Assembly: GCF_964355755.1 (NCBI RefSeq)
Contig: NC_092678.1
Coordinates: 11,010,922 to 11,074,921, forward strand
Source of the DNA: Antedon mediterranea
Taxonomy: Eukaryota; Echinodermata; Crinoidea; Comatulida; Antedonidae
Direction: 5' to 3'
Length of the DNA: 64,000 bases
Shown here piece after piece: positions 51,709 to 64,000 of this stretch. How positions within the stretch are numbered: the stretch's first letter is position 1; the number at the start of each line of letters is the position of its first letter. The position numbers and the translations under genes are program-made. The notes under the pieces are model-generated. The model was given only the letters and a program-made list of their open reading frames with translations. It ran no database searches and was not told where the DNA came from.

Positions 51709-53989
51709 GCACTTTGCTGTTTTTATGTTAACAAGTTTTTTCGAAAATCACAAAATGGTCTAAAACGTCTCAAAATGCGATTTGAAGGTATTCTGAGCAC
51801 TTTGGTGTTTTTGTGTGAAAAGTTTTAACGAAATGCTCAAAATGGTCTAAAACGGTTCTAATGTGATTTTAAGCACTTTGATGTTTTTGTATAACCAAGT
51901 TTCATCGAAATGCACAAAATGGTCTAAAACGTCTCCAAATGCGATTTAAAGCTATTCTAGACACTTTGATGTTTTGTGTGAAAAAGTTTTCTCGAAATTC
52001 TCAAAATGGTCTAAAACGTTTTCCAATACCATATTAAGCTATTTTGTGCAATTTGATGTTTTTGTGTAACCAAGTTTTTTCGAAAATCACAAAATTGTCT
52101 AAAACGTCTCCGAATGCGATTTAAAGCTCTTCTGTACACTTTGATGTTTTGTGTGAAAAAGTTTTGTCGAAATGCTCAAAATGGTCTAAAACGTTTTTAA
52201 ATACGATATTAAGCTGTTTTGTGCACTTTGATGATTTGTGTGAAAAGTTTTAACGAAATGCTCAAAATGGTCTAAAACGGTTTCTAATGTGATTTTAAGC
52301 TCTTTGATGTTTTTGTGTAACCAAGTTTTTTCGAAAATCACAAAATGGTCTAAAACGTCTCCAAATGCGATTTGAAGCTTTTCTAAGCACTTTGGTGTTT
52401 TTATGTTAACAAGTTTTTTCGAAAATCACAAAATGGTCTAAAACGTCTCTAAATGCGATTTGAAGATATTCTGAGCACTTTGGTGTTTTTATGTTAAAAC
52501 GTTTTTTCGAAAATCACAAAATGGTCTAAAACGTCTCCAAATGCGATTTGAAGCTATTCTGTACACTTTGATGTTTTGTGTGAAAAAGTTTTAACGAAAT
52601 GCTCAAAATGGTCTAAAACGGTTCTAATGTGATTTTAAGCACTTTGATGTTTTTGTATAACCAAGTTTCATCGAAATGAACAAAATGGTCTAAAACGTCT
52701 CCAAATGCGATTTGAAGCTTTTCCAAGCACTTTGCTGTTTTTATGTTAACAAGTTTTTTCGAAAATCACAAAATGGTCTAAAACGTCTCAAAATGCGATT
52801 TGAAGGTATTATGAGCACTTTGGTGTTTTTGTGTGAAAAGTTTTAACGAAATGCTCAAAATGGTCTAAAACGGTTCTAATGTGATTTTAAGCACTTTGAT
52901 GTTTTTGTATAACCAAGTTTCATCGAAATGCACAAAATGGTCTAAAACGTCTCCAAATGCGATTTAAAGCTATTCTAGACACTTTGATGTTTTGTGTGAA
53001 AAAGTTTTTCTCGAAATGCTCAAAATGGTCTAAAACGTTTTCCAATACCATATTAAGCTATTTTGTGCAATTTGATGTTTTTGTGTAACCAAGTTTTTTG
53101 AAATGCGATTTGAAGATATTCTGAGCACTTTGGTGTTTTTATGTTAAAAAGTTTTTTCGAAAATCACAAAATGGTCTAAAACGTCTCCAAATGCGATTTG
53201 AAGCTATTCTGTACACTTTGATGTTTTGTGTGAAAAAGTTTTAACGAAATGCTCAAAATGGTCTAAAACGGTTTCTAATGTGATTTTAAGCACTTTGATG
53301 TTTTTGTGTAACCAAGTTTTTTCGAAAATCACAAAATGGTCTAAAACTTCTCCAAATGCGATTTGAAGCTTTTCTAAGCACTTTGGTGTTTTTATGTTAA
53401 AAAGTTTTTTCGAAAATCACAAAATGGTCTAAAACGTCTCCAAATGCGATTTGAAGCTATTCTGTACACTTTGATGTTTTGTGTGAAAAAGTTTTGTCGA
53501 AATGCTCAAAATGGTCTAAAACGATTTTAAAACGATATTAAGCTATTTTGTGCTCTTTGATGTTTTTGTGAAACCAAGTTTCATCGATATGAACAAAATG
53601 GTCTAAAACGTCTCCAAATGCGATTTGAAGCTTTTCTAAGCACTTTGGTGTTTTTATGTTAACAAGTTTTTTCGAAAATCACAAAATGGTCTAAAACGTC
53701 TCCAAATGCGATTTGAAGATATTCTGAGCACTTTGGTGTTTTTATGTTAAAAAGTTTTTTCGAAAATCACAAAATGGTCTAAAACGTCTCCAAATGCGAT
53801 TTGAAGCTATTCTGTACACTTTGATGTTTTGTGTGAAAAAGTTTTGTCGAAATGCTCAAAATGGTCTAAAACGTTTTTAAAACGATATTAAGCTATTTTG
53901 TGCTCTTTGATGTTTTTGTGTAACCAAGTTTCATCGAAATGAACAAAATGGTCTAAAACGTCTCCAAATGCGATTTGAAGCTTTTCCAA
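51709..53989. repeat. SatA 2281-bp tandem duplication, first copy
   Basis: GCACTTTGCTG at 51709 and 53990, GTTTTCCAATACC at 52018 and 54299, and GATATTCTGAG at 52465 and 54746 are all 2281 bp apart. A one-base difference (an extra T in AGTTTTTCTCG near 53006) makes later offsets 2280. It contains one copy of the shortened GTTTTTTGAAATGCG monomer. Confidence 0.82.
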
Positions 53990-55980
53990 GCACTTTGCTG
54001 TTTTTATGTTAACAAGTTTTTTCGAAAATCACAAAATGGTCTAAAACGTCTCAAAATGCGATTTGAAGGTATTCTGAGCACTTTGGTGTTTTTGTGTGAA
54101 AAGTTTTAACGAAATGCTCAAAATGGTCTAAAACGGTTCTAATGTGATTTTAAGCACTTTGATGTTTTTGTATAACCAAGTTTCATCGAAATGCTCAAAA
54201 TGGTCTAAAACGTCTCCAAATGCGATTTAAAGCTATTCTAGACACTTTGATGTTTTGTGTGAAAAAGTTTTCTCGAAATTCTCAAAATGGTCTAAAACGT
54301 TTTCCAATACCATATTAAGCTATTTTGTGCAATTTGATGTTTTTGTGTAACCAAGTTTTTTCGAAAATCACAAAATTGTCTAAAACGTCTCCGAATGCGA
54401 TTTGAAGCTCTTCTGTACACTTTGATGTTTTGTGTGAAAAAGTTTTGTCGAAATGCTCAAAATGGTCTAAAACGTTTTTAAATACGATATTAAGCTGTTT
54501 TGTGCACTTTGATGATTTGTTTGAAAAGTTTTAACGAAATGCTCAAAATGGTCTAAAACGGTTTCTAATGTGATTTTAAGCTCTTTGATGTTTTTGTGTA
54601 ACCAAGTTTTTTCGAAAATCACAAAATGGTCTAAAACGTCTCCAAATGCGATTTGAAGCTTTTCTAAGCACTTTGGTGTTTTTATGTTAACAAGTTTTTT
54701 CGAAAATCACAAAATGGTCTAAAACGTCTCTAAATGCGATTTGAAGATATTCTGAGCACTTTGGTGTTTTTATGTTAAAAAGTTTTTTCGAAAATCACAA
54801 AATGGTCTAAAACGTCTCCAAATGCGATTTGAAGCTATTCTGTACACTTTGATGTTTTGTGTGAAAAAGTTTTAACGAAATGCTCAAAATGGTCTAAAAC
54901 GGTTCTAATGTGATTTTAAGCACTTTGATGTTTTTGTATAACCAAGTTTCATCGAAATGAACAAAATGGTCTAAAACGTCTCCAAATGCGATTTGAAGCT
55001 TTTCCAAGTACTTTGCTGTTTTTATGTTAACAAGTTTTTTCGAAAATCACAAAATGGTCTAAAACGTCTCAAAATGCGATTTGAAGGTATTATGAGCACT
55101 TTGGTGTTTTTGTGTGAAAAGTTTTAACGAAATGCTCAAAATGGTCTAAAACGGTTCTAATGTGATTTTAAGCACTTTGATGTTTTTGTATAACCAAGTT
55201 TCATCGAAATGCACAAAATGGTCTAAAACGTCTCCAAATGCGATTTAAAGCTATTCTAGACACTTTGATGTTTTGTGTGAAAAAGTTTTCTCGAAATGCT
55301 CAAAATGGTCTAAAACGTTTTCCAATACCATATTAAGCTATTTTGTGCAATTTGATGTTTTTGTGTAACCAAGTTTTTTGAAATGCGATTTGAAGATATT
55401 CTGAGCACTTTGGTGTTTTTATGTTAAAAAGTTTTTTCGAAAATCACAAAATGGTCTAAAACGTCTCCAAATGCGATTTGAAGCTATTCTGTACACTTTG
55501 ATGTTTTGTGTGAAAAAGTTTTAACGAAATGCTCAAAATGGTCTAAAACGGTTTCTAATGTGATTTTAAGCACTTTGATGTTTTTGTGTAACCAAGTTTT
55601 TTCGAAAATCACAAAATGGTCTAAAACTTCTCCAAATGCGATTTGAAGCTTTTCTAAGCACTTTGGTGTTTTTATGTTAAAAAGTTTTTTCGAAAATCAC
55701 AAAATGGTCTAAAACGTCTCCAAATGCGATTTGAAGCTATTCTGTACACTTTGATGTTTTGTGTGAAAAAGTTTTGTCGAAATGCTCAAAATGGTCTAAA
55801 ACGATTTTAAAACGATATTAAGCTATTTTGTGCTCTTTGATGTTTTTGTGTAACCAAGTTTCATCGATATGAACAAAATGGTCTAAAACGTCTCCAAATG
55901 CGATTTGAAGCTTTTCAAAGCACTTTGGTGTTTTTATGTTAACAAGTTTTTTCGAAAATCACAAAATGGTCTAAAACGTC
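53990..55980. repeat. SatA 2281-bp tandem duplication, second copy
   Basis: Follows the first copy until about 55980, where it lacks an 88-bp GATATTCTGAG monomer and then takes a different monomer order. It is absent from the left duplication copy, where the matching interval is 649 bp. Confidence 0.8.
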
Positions 55981-57128
55981 TCCAAATGCGATTTGAAGCT
56001 ATTCTGTACACTTTGATGTTTTGTGTGAAAAAGTATTGTCGAAATGCTCAAAATGGTCTAAAACGTTTTTAAAACGATATTAAGCTATTTTGTGCTCTTT
56101 GATGTTTTTGTATAACCAAGTTTTTTCGAAAATCACAAAATGGTCTAAAACGTCTCCAAATGCGATTTGAAGCTTTTCTAAGCACTTTGGTGTTTTTATG
56201 TTAACAAGTTTTTTCGAAAATCACAAAATGGTCTAAAACGTCTCCAAATGCGATTTGAAGATATTCTGAGCACTTTGGTGTTTTTATGTTAAAAAGTTTT
56301 TTCGAAAATCACAAAATGGTCTAAAACGTCTCCAAATGCGATTTGAAGCTATTCTGTACACTTTGATGTTTTGTGTGAAAAAGTTTTGTCGAAATGCTCA
56401 AAATGGTCTAAAACGTTTTTAAAACGATATTAAGCTATTTTGTGCTCTGTGATGTTTTTGTGTAACCAAGTTTCATCGATATGAACAAAATGGTCTAAAA
56501 CGTCTCCAAATGCGATTTGAAGCTTTTCCAAGCACTTTGCTGTTTTTATGTTAACAAGTTTTTTCGAAAATCACAAAATGGTCTAAAACGTTTCCAAATG
56601 CGATTTGAAGATATTCTGAGCACTTTGGTGTTTTTATGTTAAAAATTTTTTTCGAAAATCACAAAATGGTCTAAAACGTCTCCAAATGCGATTTGAAGCT
56701 ATTCTGTACACTTTGATGTTTTGTGTGAAAAAGTTTTTTCGAAATGCTCAAAATGGTCTAAAACGTTTTTAAAACGATATTAAGCTATTTTGTGCTCTTT
56801 GATGTTTTTGTGTAACCAAGTTTCATCGAAATGAACAAAATGGTCTAAAACGTCTCCAAATGCGATTTGAAGCTTTTCCAAGCACTTTGCTGTTTTTATG
56901 TTAACAAGTTTTTTCGAAAATCACAAAATGGTCTAAAACGTCTCAAAATGCGATTTGAAGGTATTCTGAGCACTTTGGTGTTTTTGTGTGAAAAGTTTTA
57001 ACGAAATGCTCAAAATGGTCTAAAACGGTTCTAATGTGATTTTAAGCACTTTGATGTTTTTGTATAACCAAGTTTCATCGAAATGCACAAAATGGTCTAA
57101 AACGTCTCCAAATGCGATTTAAAGCTAT

Positions 57129-57730
57129 TCTAGACACTTTGATGTTTTGTGTGAAAAAGTTTTCTCGAAATGCTCAAAATGGTCTAAAACGTCTCCAAAT
57201 GCGATTTGAAGATATTCTGAGCACTTTGGTGTTTTTATGTTAAAAAGTTTTTTCGAAAATCACAAAATGGTCTAAAACGTCTCCAAATGCGATTTGAAGC
57301 TATTCTGTACACTTTGATGTTTTGTGTGAAAAAGTTTTGTCGAAATGCTCAAAATGGTCTAAAACGTTTTTAAAACGATATTAAGCTATTTTGTGCTCTT
57401 TGATGTTTTTGTGTAACCAAGTTTCATCGATATGAACAAAATGGTCTAAAACGTCTCCAAATGCGATTTGAAGCTTTTCCAAGCACTTTGCTGTTTTTAT
57501 GTTAACAAGTTTTTTCGAAAATCACAAAATGGTCTAAAACGTCTCAAAATGCGATTTGAAGGTATTCTGAGCACTTTGGTGTTTTTTTGTGAAAAGTTTT
57601 AACGAAATGCTCAAAATGGTCTAAAACGGTTTCTAATGTGATTTTAAGCACTTTGATGCTTTTGTATAACCAAGTTTCATCGAAATGCACAAAATGGTCT
57701 AAAACGTCTCCAAATGCGATTTAAAGCTAT
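57129..57730. repeat. SatA 602-bp HOR, single unit in the right duplication copy
   Basis: TCTAGACAC at 57129 and 57731, 602 bp apart. The same seven-monomer order as at 7568-8771 is present once instead of twice, so one copy of the 49-kb unit gained or lost exactly one HOR. Confidence 0.83.
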
Positions 57731-60388
57731 TCTAGACACTTTGATGTTTTGTGTGAAAAAGTTTTCTCGAAATGCTCAAAATGGTCTAAAACGTTTTCCA
57801 ATACCATATTAAGCTATTTTGTGCAATTTGATGTTTTTGTGTAACCAAGTTTTTTCGAAAATCACAAAATTGTCTAAAACGTCTCCGAATGCGATTTGAA
57901 GCTCTTCTGTACACTTTGATGTTTTGTGTGAACAAGTTTTGTCGAAATGCTCAAAATGGTCTAAAACGTTTTTAAATACGATATTAAGCTGTTTTGTGCA
58001 CTTTGATGTTTTTGTGTAACCAAGTTTCATCGAAATGATCAAAATGGTCTAAAACGTCTCCAAATGCGATTTGAAGCTTTTCCAAGCACTTTGCTGTTTT
58101 TATGTTAACAAGTTTTTTCGAAAATCACAAAATGGTCTAAATCGTCTCAAAATGCGATTTGAAGGTATTCTGAGCACTTTGGTGTTTTTGTGAGAAAAGT
58201 TTTAACGAAATGCTCAAAATGGTCTAAAACGGTTTCTAATGTGATTTTAAGCACTTTGATGTTTTTGTATAACCAAGTTTCATCGAAATGCACAAAATGG
58301 TCTAAAACGTCTCCAAATGCGATTTGAAGCTTTTCTAAGCACTTTGGTGTTTTTATGTTAAAAAGTTTTTTCGAAAATCACAAAATGGTCTAAAACGTCT
58401 CCAAATGCGATTTGAAGCTCTTCTGTACACTTTGATGTTTTGTGTGAAAAAGTTTCATCGAAATGCACAAAATGGTCTAAAACGTCTCCAAATGCGATTT
58501 AAAGCTATTCTAGACACTTTGATGTTTTGTGTGAAAAAGTTTTCTCGAAATGCTCAAAATGGTCTAAAACGTCTCTAAATGCGATTTGAAGATATTCTGA
58601 GCACTTTGGTGTTTTTATGTTAAAAAGTTTTTTCGAAAATCACAAATTGGTCTAAAACGTCTCCAAATGCGATTTGAAGCTATTCTGTACACTTTGATGT
58701 TTTGTGTGAAAAAGTTTTGTCGAAATGCTCAAAATGGTCTAAAACGTTTTTAAAACGATATTAAGCTATTTTGTGCTCTTTGATGTTTTTGTATAACCAA
58801 GTTTTTTCGAAAATCACAAAATGGTCTAAAACGTCTCCAAATGCGATTTGAAGCTTTTCCAAGCACTTTGCTGTTTTTATGTTAACAAGTTTTTTCGAAA
58901 ATCACAAAATGGTCTAAAACGTCTCAAAATGCGATTTGAAGGTATTCTGAGCACTTTAGTGTTTTTGTGTGAAAAGTTTTAACGAAATGCTCAAAATGGT
59001 CTAAAACGGTTTCTAATGTGATTTTAAGCACTTTGATGTTTTTGTATAACCAAGTTTCATCGAAATGCACAAAATGGTCTAAAACGTCTCCAAATGCGAT
59101 TTAAAGCTATTCTAGAAACTTTGATGTTTTGTGTGAAAAAGTTTTCTCGAAATGCTCAAAATGGTCTAAAACGTCTCCAAATGCGATTTGAAGATATTCT
59201 GAGCACTTTGGTGTTTTTATGTTAAAAAGTTTTTTCGAAAATCACAAAATGGTCTAAAACGTCTCCAAATGCGATTTGAAGCTATTCTGTACACTTTGAT
59301 GTTTTGTGTGAAAAAGTTTTGTCGAAATGCTCAAAATGGTCTAAAACGTTTTTAAATACGATATTAAGCTTTTTTGTGCACTTTGATGATTTGTGTGAAA
59401 AGTTTTAACGAAATGCTCAAAATGGTCTAAAACGGTTTCTAATGTGATTTTAAGCTCTTTGATGTTTTTGTGTAACCAAGTTTTTTTTCGAAAATCACAA
59501 AATGGTCTAAAACGTCTCCAAATGCGATTTGAAGCTTTTCTAAGCACTTTGTTATTTTTATGTTAACAAGTTTTTTCGAAAATCACAAAATGGTCTAAAA
59601 CGTCTCCAAATGCGATTTGAAGATATTCTGAGCACTTTGGTGTTTTTATGTTAAAAAGTTTTTTCGAAAATCACAAAATGATCTAAAACGTCTCCAAATG
59701 CAATTTGAAGCTATTCTGTACACTTTGATGTTTTGTGTGAAAAAGTTTTAACGAAATGCTCAAAATGGTCTAAAACGGTTCTAATGTGATTTTAAGCACT
59801 TTGATGTTTTTATATAACCAAGTTTCATCGAAATGCACAAAATGGTCTAAAACGTTTCCAAATGCGATTTAAAGCTATTCTAGACACTTTGATGTTTTGT
59901 GTGAAAAAGTTTTCTCGAAATGCTCAAAATGGTCTAAAACGTTTTCCAATACCATATTAAGCTATTTTGTGCAATTTGATGTTTTTGTGTAACCAAGTTT
60001 TTTCGAAAATCACAAAATTGTCTAAAACGTCTCCGAATGCGATTTAAAGCTCTTCTGTACACTTTGATGTTTTGTGTGAAAAAGTTTTGTCGAAATGCTC
60101 AAAATGGTCTAAAACGTTTTTAAATACGATATTAAGCTGTTTTGTGCACTTTGATGTTTTTGTGTAACCAAGTTTCATCGAAATGAACAAAATGGTCTAA
60201 AACGTCTCCAAATGCGATTTGAAGCTTTTTCAAGCACTTTGCTGTTTTTATGTTAACAAGTTTTTTCGAAAATCACAAAATTGTCTAAAACGTCTCAAAA
60301 TGCGATTTGAAGGTATTCTGAGCACTTTGGTGTTTTTGTGTGAAAAGTTTTAACGAAATGCTCAAAATGGTTTAAAACGGTTTCTAAT

Positions 60389-60434
60389 GTGATTTTAAGC
60401 TTGAACGAAAAAAAATGATTTATTACTGGCCATT
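60389..60434. other. SatA-to-SatB junction (right copy)
   Basis: Same breakpoint and same decayed first SatB monomer as at 11430-11475, exactly 48959 bp downstream. The shared breakpoint shows that the two junctions descend from one event by duplication, not from two independent array switches. Confidence 0.93.
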
Positions 60435-62359
60435 GTATTGAGTTGTACCATTGAAAGGAACAAAATGATTAATTACTGGCCATTTTATTGAGTTGGAACA
60501 AAATGATTAATTACTAACCATTTTATTGAGTTGTACCATTGAACGGAACAAAATGAATAATTATTGGCCATTGTATTGAGTTGTACCATTGAATGGAACA
60601 AATTGATTAATTACTGGCCATTGTATTGAGTTGTACTATTGAATGGAACAAAATGATTAATTACTAACCATTGTATTGAGTTGTACTATTGAATGGAACA
60701 AAATGATTAATTACTGGCCTTTGTATTGAGTTGTACCATTGAATGGAACAAAATGATTAATTACTGGCCATTGTATTGAGTTGTACCATTGAATGGAACA
60801 AAATGATTAATTACTGGCCATTGTATTGAGTTATACCATTGAATGGAACAAAATGATTAATTACTTTCCATTGTATTGAGTTGTACCATTGAATGGAACA
60901 AAATGATTAATTGCTGGCTATTGTATTGAGTTGTACCATTGAATGGAACAAATTGATTACTTACTGGCCATTGTATTGAGTTGTACCATTGAATGGAACA
61001 AATGATTAATTACTGGCCATTGTATTGAGTTGTATCATTGAATGGAACAAAATGATTAATTACTGGCCATTGTATTGAGTTGTACCATTGAAAGGAACAA
61101 AATGACTAATTACTGGCCATTGTATTGAGTTGTACCATTGAATGGAACAAAATGATTAATTACTGGCCATTGTATTGAGTTGTACCATTGAATGGAACAA
61201 AATAATTAATTACTGGCCATTGTATTGAGTTGTACCATTGAATGGAACAAAATGATTGATTACTGGCCATTGTATTGAGTTGTACCATTGAACGGAACAA
61301 AATAATTAATTACTGGCCATTGTATTGAGTTGTACCATTGAAAGGAACAAAATGATTAATTACTGGCCATTGTATTGAGTTGTACCATTGAATTGAACAA
61401 AATGATTAATTACTGGCCATTTTATTGAGTTGTACCATTGAATTGAACAAAATGATTAATTACTGGCCATTGTATTGAGTTGTACCATTGAATTGAACAA
61501 AATGATTAATTACTGGCCATTGTATTGAGTTGTACCATTGAATGGAACGAAATGATTAATTATTAGCCATTGTATTGAGTTGTACCATTGAATGGAACAA
61601 AATGATTGATTACTGGCCATTGTATTGAGTTGTACCATTGAATGGAACAAAATGATTAATTACTAACCATTTTATTGAGTTGTACCATTGAATGGAACAA
61701 AATGAATAATTATTGGCCATTGTATTGAGTTGTACAATTGAATGGAACAAAATGATTAATTACTAACCATTTTATTGAGTTGTACCATTGAATGGAACAA
61801 AATGAATAATTATTGGCCATTGTATTGAGTTGTACCATTGAATGGAACAAATTGATTAATTACTGGCCATTGTATTGAGTTGTACTATTGAATGGAACAA
61901 AATGATTAATTACTAACCATTGTATTGAGTTGTACTATTGAATGGAACAAAATGATTAATTACTGGCCTTTGTATTGAGTTGTACCATTGAATGGAACAA
62001 AATGATTAATTACTGGCCATTGTATTGAGTTGTACCATTGAATGGAACAAAATGATTAATTACTGGCCATTGTATTGAGTTGTACCATTGAATGGAACAA
62101 AATGATTAATTACTTTCCATTGTATTGAGTTGTACCATTGAATGGAACAAAATGATTAATTGCTGGCTATTGTATTGAGTTGTACCATTGAATGGAACAA
62201 ATTGATTACTTACTGGCCATTGTATTGAGTTGTACCATTGAATGGAACAAAATCATTAATTACTGGCCATTGTATTGAGTTGTACCATTGAATGGAACAA
62301 AATGATTAATTACTGGCCATTGTATTGAGTTGTAACATTGAAGGGACAAAATGATTAAT

Positions 62360-62402
62360 TGATTGATTAATAATGAGTATGAAATAAAATAAAAAAATAA
62401 AA
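62360..62402 (+). repeat. A-rich insert, X type, copy 10
   Basis: First insert of the right SatB block, 1960 bp from the junction base at 60400, exactly as 13401 is from 11441. Confidence 0.9.
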
Positions 62403-62994
62403 ATTGTATTGAGTTGTACCATAGAATGGAACAAAATGATTAGTTACTGGCCATTGTATTGAGTTGTACCATTGAATGGAACAAAATGATTAAATACTGG
62501 CCATTGTATTGAGTTGTACCATTGAATGGAACAAAATGATTAATTACTAACCATTGTATTGAGTTGTACCATTGAATGGAATAAAATGATTAATTACTGG
62601 CCATTGTATTGAGTTGTACCATTGAATGGAACAAAATGATTAATTACTGGCCATTGTATTGAGTTGTACCATTGAATTGAACAAAATGATTAATTACTGG
62701 CCATTGTATTGAGTTGTACCATTGAATGGAACAAAATGATTAATTGCTGGCCATTATATTGAGTTGTACCATTGAATGGAACAAAATGATTGATTACAGG
62801 CCATTGTATTGAGTAGTACCATTGAATGGAACAAAATGATTAATTACTGGCCATTGTATTGAATTGTACCATTGAATGGAACAAAATGATTATTTACTGG
62901 CCATTGTATTGAGTTGTATAATTGAATGGAACAAAATCATTAATTACTGGCCATTGTATTGAGTTGTACCATTGAATGGAACAAAATGATTAAT

Positions 62995-63037
62995 TGATTG
63001 ATTAATAATGAGTATGAAATAAAATAAAAAAATAAAA
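62995..63037 (+). repeat. A-rich insert, Y type, copy 12
   Basis: Only 635 bp after X copy 10, the shortest X-to-Y interval in the window; a Q segment follows. Confidence 0.88.
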
Positions 63038-63329
63038 ATTGTATTGAGTTGTACCATTGAATGGAACAAAATGATTAGTTACTGGCCATTGTATTGAGTT
63101 GTACCATTAAATGGAACAAAATGATTAATTGCTGGCCATTGTATTGAGTTGTACCATTGAATGGAACAAAATGATTAATTACTGGCCATTGTATTGAGTT
63201 GTACCATTGAATGGAACAAAATGATTATTTACTAACCATTGTATTGAGTTGTACCATTGAATGGAACAAAATGATTTATTACTTGCCTTTGTATTGAGTT
63301 GTACCATTGAATGGAACAAAATGATTAAT

Positions 63330-63361
63330 TGCTTTTTCCTTTTTTTTAATTTATTTGGCAT
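63330..63361 (-). repeat. T-rich insert, copy 15
   Basis: In the right SatB block, 335 bp after its Y-type partner; Q-type monomers follow. Confidence 0.87.
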
Positions 63362-64000
63362 CTGGCCATTGTATTGAGTTGTACCATTGAATGGAACAAA
63401 ATGATTAATTACTGGCCATTGTATTGAGTTGTACCATTGAATGGAACAAAATGATTAATTACTGGCCATTGCATTGAGTTGTACCATTGAATGGAACAAA
63501 ATGATTAATTACTGGCCATTGCATTGAGTTGTACCATTGAATGGAACAAAATGATTAGTTACTGGCCATTGTATTGAGTTGTACCATTGAATGGAACAAA
63601 ATGATTAATTACTGGCCATTGTATTGAGTTGTACCATTGAATGGAACAAAATGATTAATTACTGGCCATTGCATTGAGCTGTTCAATTGAATGGAACAAA
63701 ATGATTAATTACTGGCCATTGCATTGAGTTGTACCATTGAATGGAACAAAATGATTAATTACTGGCCATTGTATTGAGTTGTACCATTGAATGGAACAAA
63801 ATGATTAATTACTGGCCATTGCATTGAGTTGTACCATAGAATGGAACAAAATGATTAATTACTGGCCATTGTATTGAGTTGTACCATTGAATGGAACAAA
63901 ATGATTAATTATTGGCCATTGTATTGAGTTGTACTATTGAATGGAACAAAATGATTAATTACTGGCCATTGTATTGAGTTGTACCATTGAATGGAACAAA

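Larger units (their letters stand above)
44856..60400. repeat. SatA array, second block (complete in the window)
   Basis: About 15.5 kb of the same roughly 87-bp family as the left block, in the same orientation. From about 48097 rightward it is a near-copy of window positions 1-11441. The 44856-48096 part has no partner in the window, presumably because its counterpart lies to the left of position 1. Its left edge holds several shortened monomers (near 45055 and 46042). It carries a 2281-bp tandem duplication not present in the left block and lacks one copy of a 602-bp unit. Confidence 0.96.
48097..62491. repeat. Long-range segmental duplication, right copy
   Basis: Counterpart of window positions 1-13532. 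The offset is about 48018 between 1.3 and 5.1 kb, 49649 after 5.7 kb, and exactly 48959 from 8850 through the SatB junction and past the first A-rich insert (13401 versus 62360). The offset changes fall where whole monomers or HORs were gained or lost. Point differences are sparse, for example GATCTAAAAC near 59683 where the left copy has GGTCTAAAAC. Confidence 0.93.
60401..64000. repeat. SatB array, second block, truncated on the right by the window edge
   Basis: 50-bp monomers as in the main SatB block. From the junction to about 62491 it copies 11442-13532 at a constant offset of 48959. Beyond that it changes: the interval from the first to the second A-rich insert is 635 bp instead of 1385 bp, a loss of fifteen monomers. 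The sequence after the T-rich insert at 63330 follows the Q-type order (two ATTGCATTGAG monomers, then GAGCTGTTCAATTG). Confidence 0.96.

Noticed and set aside
1-64000. Assembly artefact as the explanation of the 49-kb duplication
   Set aside because: Not fully excluded, but the copies differ by several whole-HOR indels and scattered substitutions, and the SatB part after 62.5 kb takes a different order, which a simple duplicated contig would not show.

Overview
This 64-kb window is satellite DNA from end to end. I see no supportable protein-coding gene, tRNA, rRNA, transposon or CRISPR array. Open frames are short (77 codons at most) and recur with the repeat period, as chance frames in a tandem array do. 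The organism is a eukaryote. The DNA is AT-rich (about a third G+C in both repeat families) and looks like a constitutive heterochromatin block, possibly centromeric or pericentromeric. I do not recognise either satellite family, so I cannot name the lineage.

Two unrelated-looking satellites alternate. SatA has a monomer of about 87 bp (86-88 bp, plus a short 76-78 bp form). It is recognised by CAAAATGGTCTAAAACG and carries about three CpGs per unit. SatB has a strict 50-bp monomer, recognised by TACTGGCCATTGTATTGAG followed by TTGTACCATTGAATGGAAC, with no CpG in its consensus. Layout: SatA 1-11441, SatB 11442-44855, SatA 44856-60400, SatB 60401-64000. The left SatA block and right SatB block are cut by the window edges.

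The repeats are nested. In SatB, 50-bp monomers form higher-order repeats (HORs) of 2.9-4.4 kb, punctuated by a 43-bp A-rich insert (22 copies) and a roughly 30-bp T-rich insert (15 copies). Two HOR types, called P and Q here, alternate strictly along the main block, and a P+Q pair of 6278 bp stands in tandem twice (28526-41081). In SatA, variant monomers form HORs of about 425, 602, 650 and 2281 bp. At the largest scale, the SatA-to-SatB stretch from the window start to about 13.5 kb recurs from about 48.1 to 62.5 kb. The two junctions lie exactly 48959 bp apart, so the window shows a composite SatA+SatB unit of about 49 kb and roughly 1.3 periods of it.

How it works, as inference: unequal exchange and segmental amplification at several scales explain the pattern. 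Copies differ by whole monomers or whole HORs and by few point changes. No mobile-element insertion is visible, which suggests recent turnover. Features that could have a chromosomal role are a 21-bp near-perfect dyad in every SatB monomer, helically phased A/T tracts and a TTTTCGAAAA palindrome in SatA, and a short sequence box shared by both families exactly where one array changes into the other. All positions and intervals were read by eye from anchor motifs; boundaries of HORs within SatA are approximate to a monomer.
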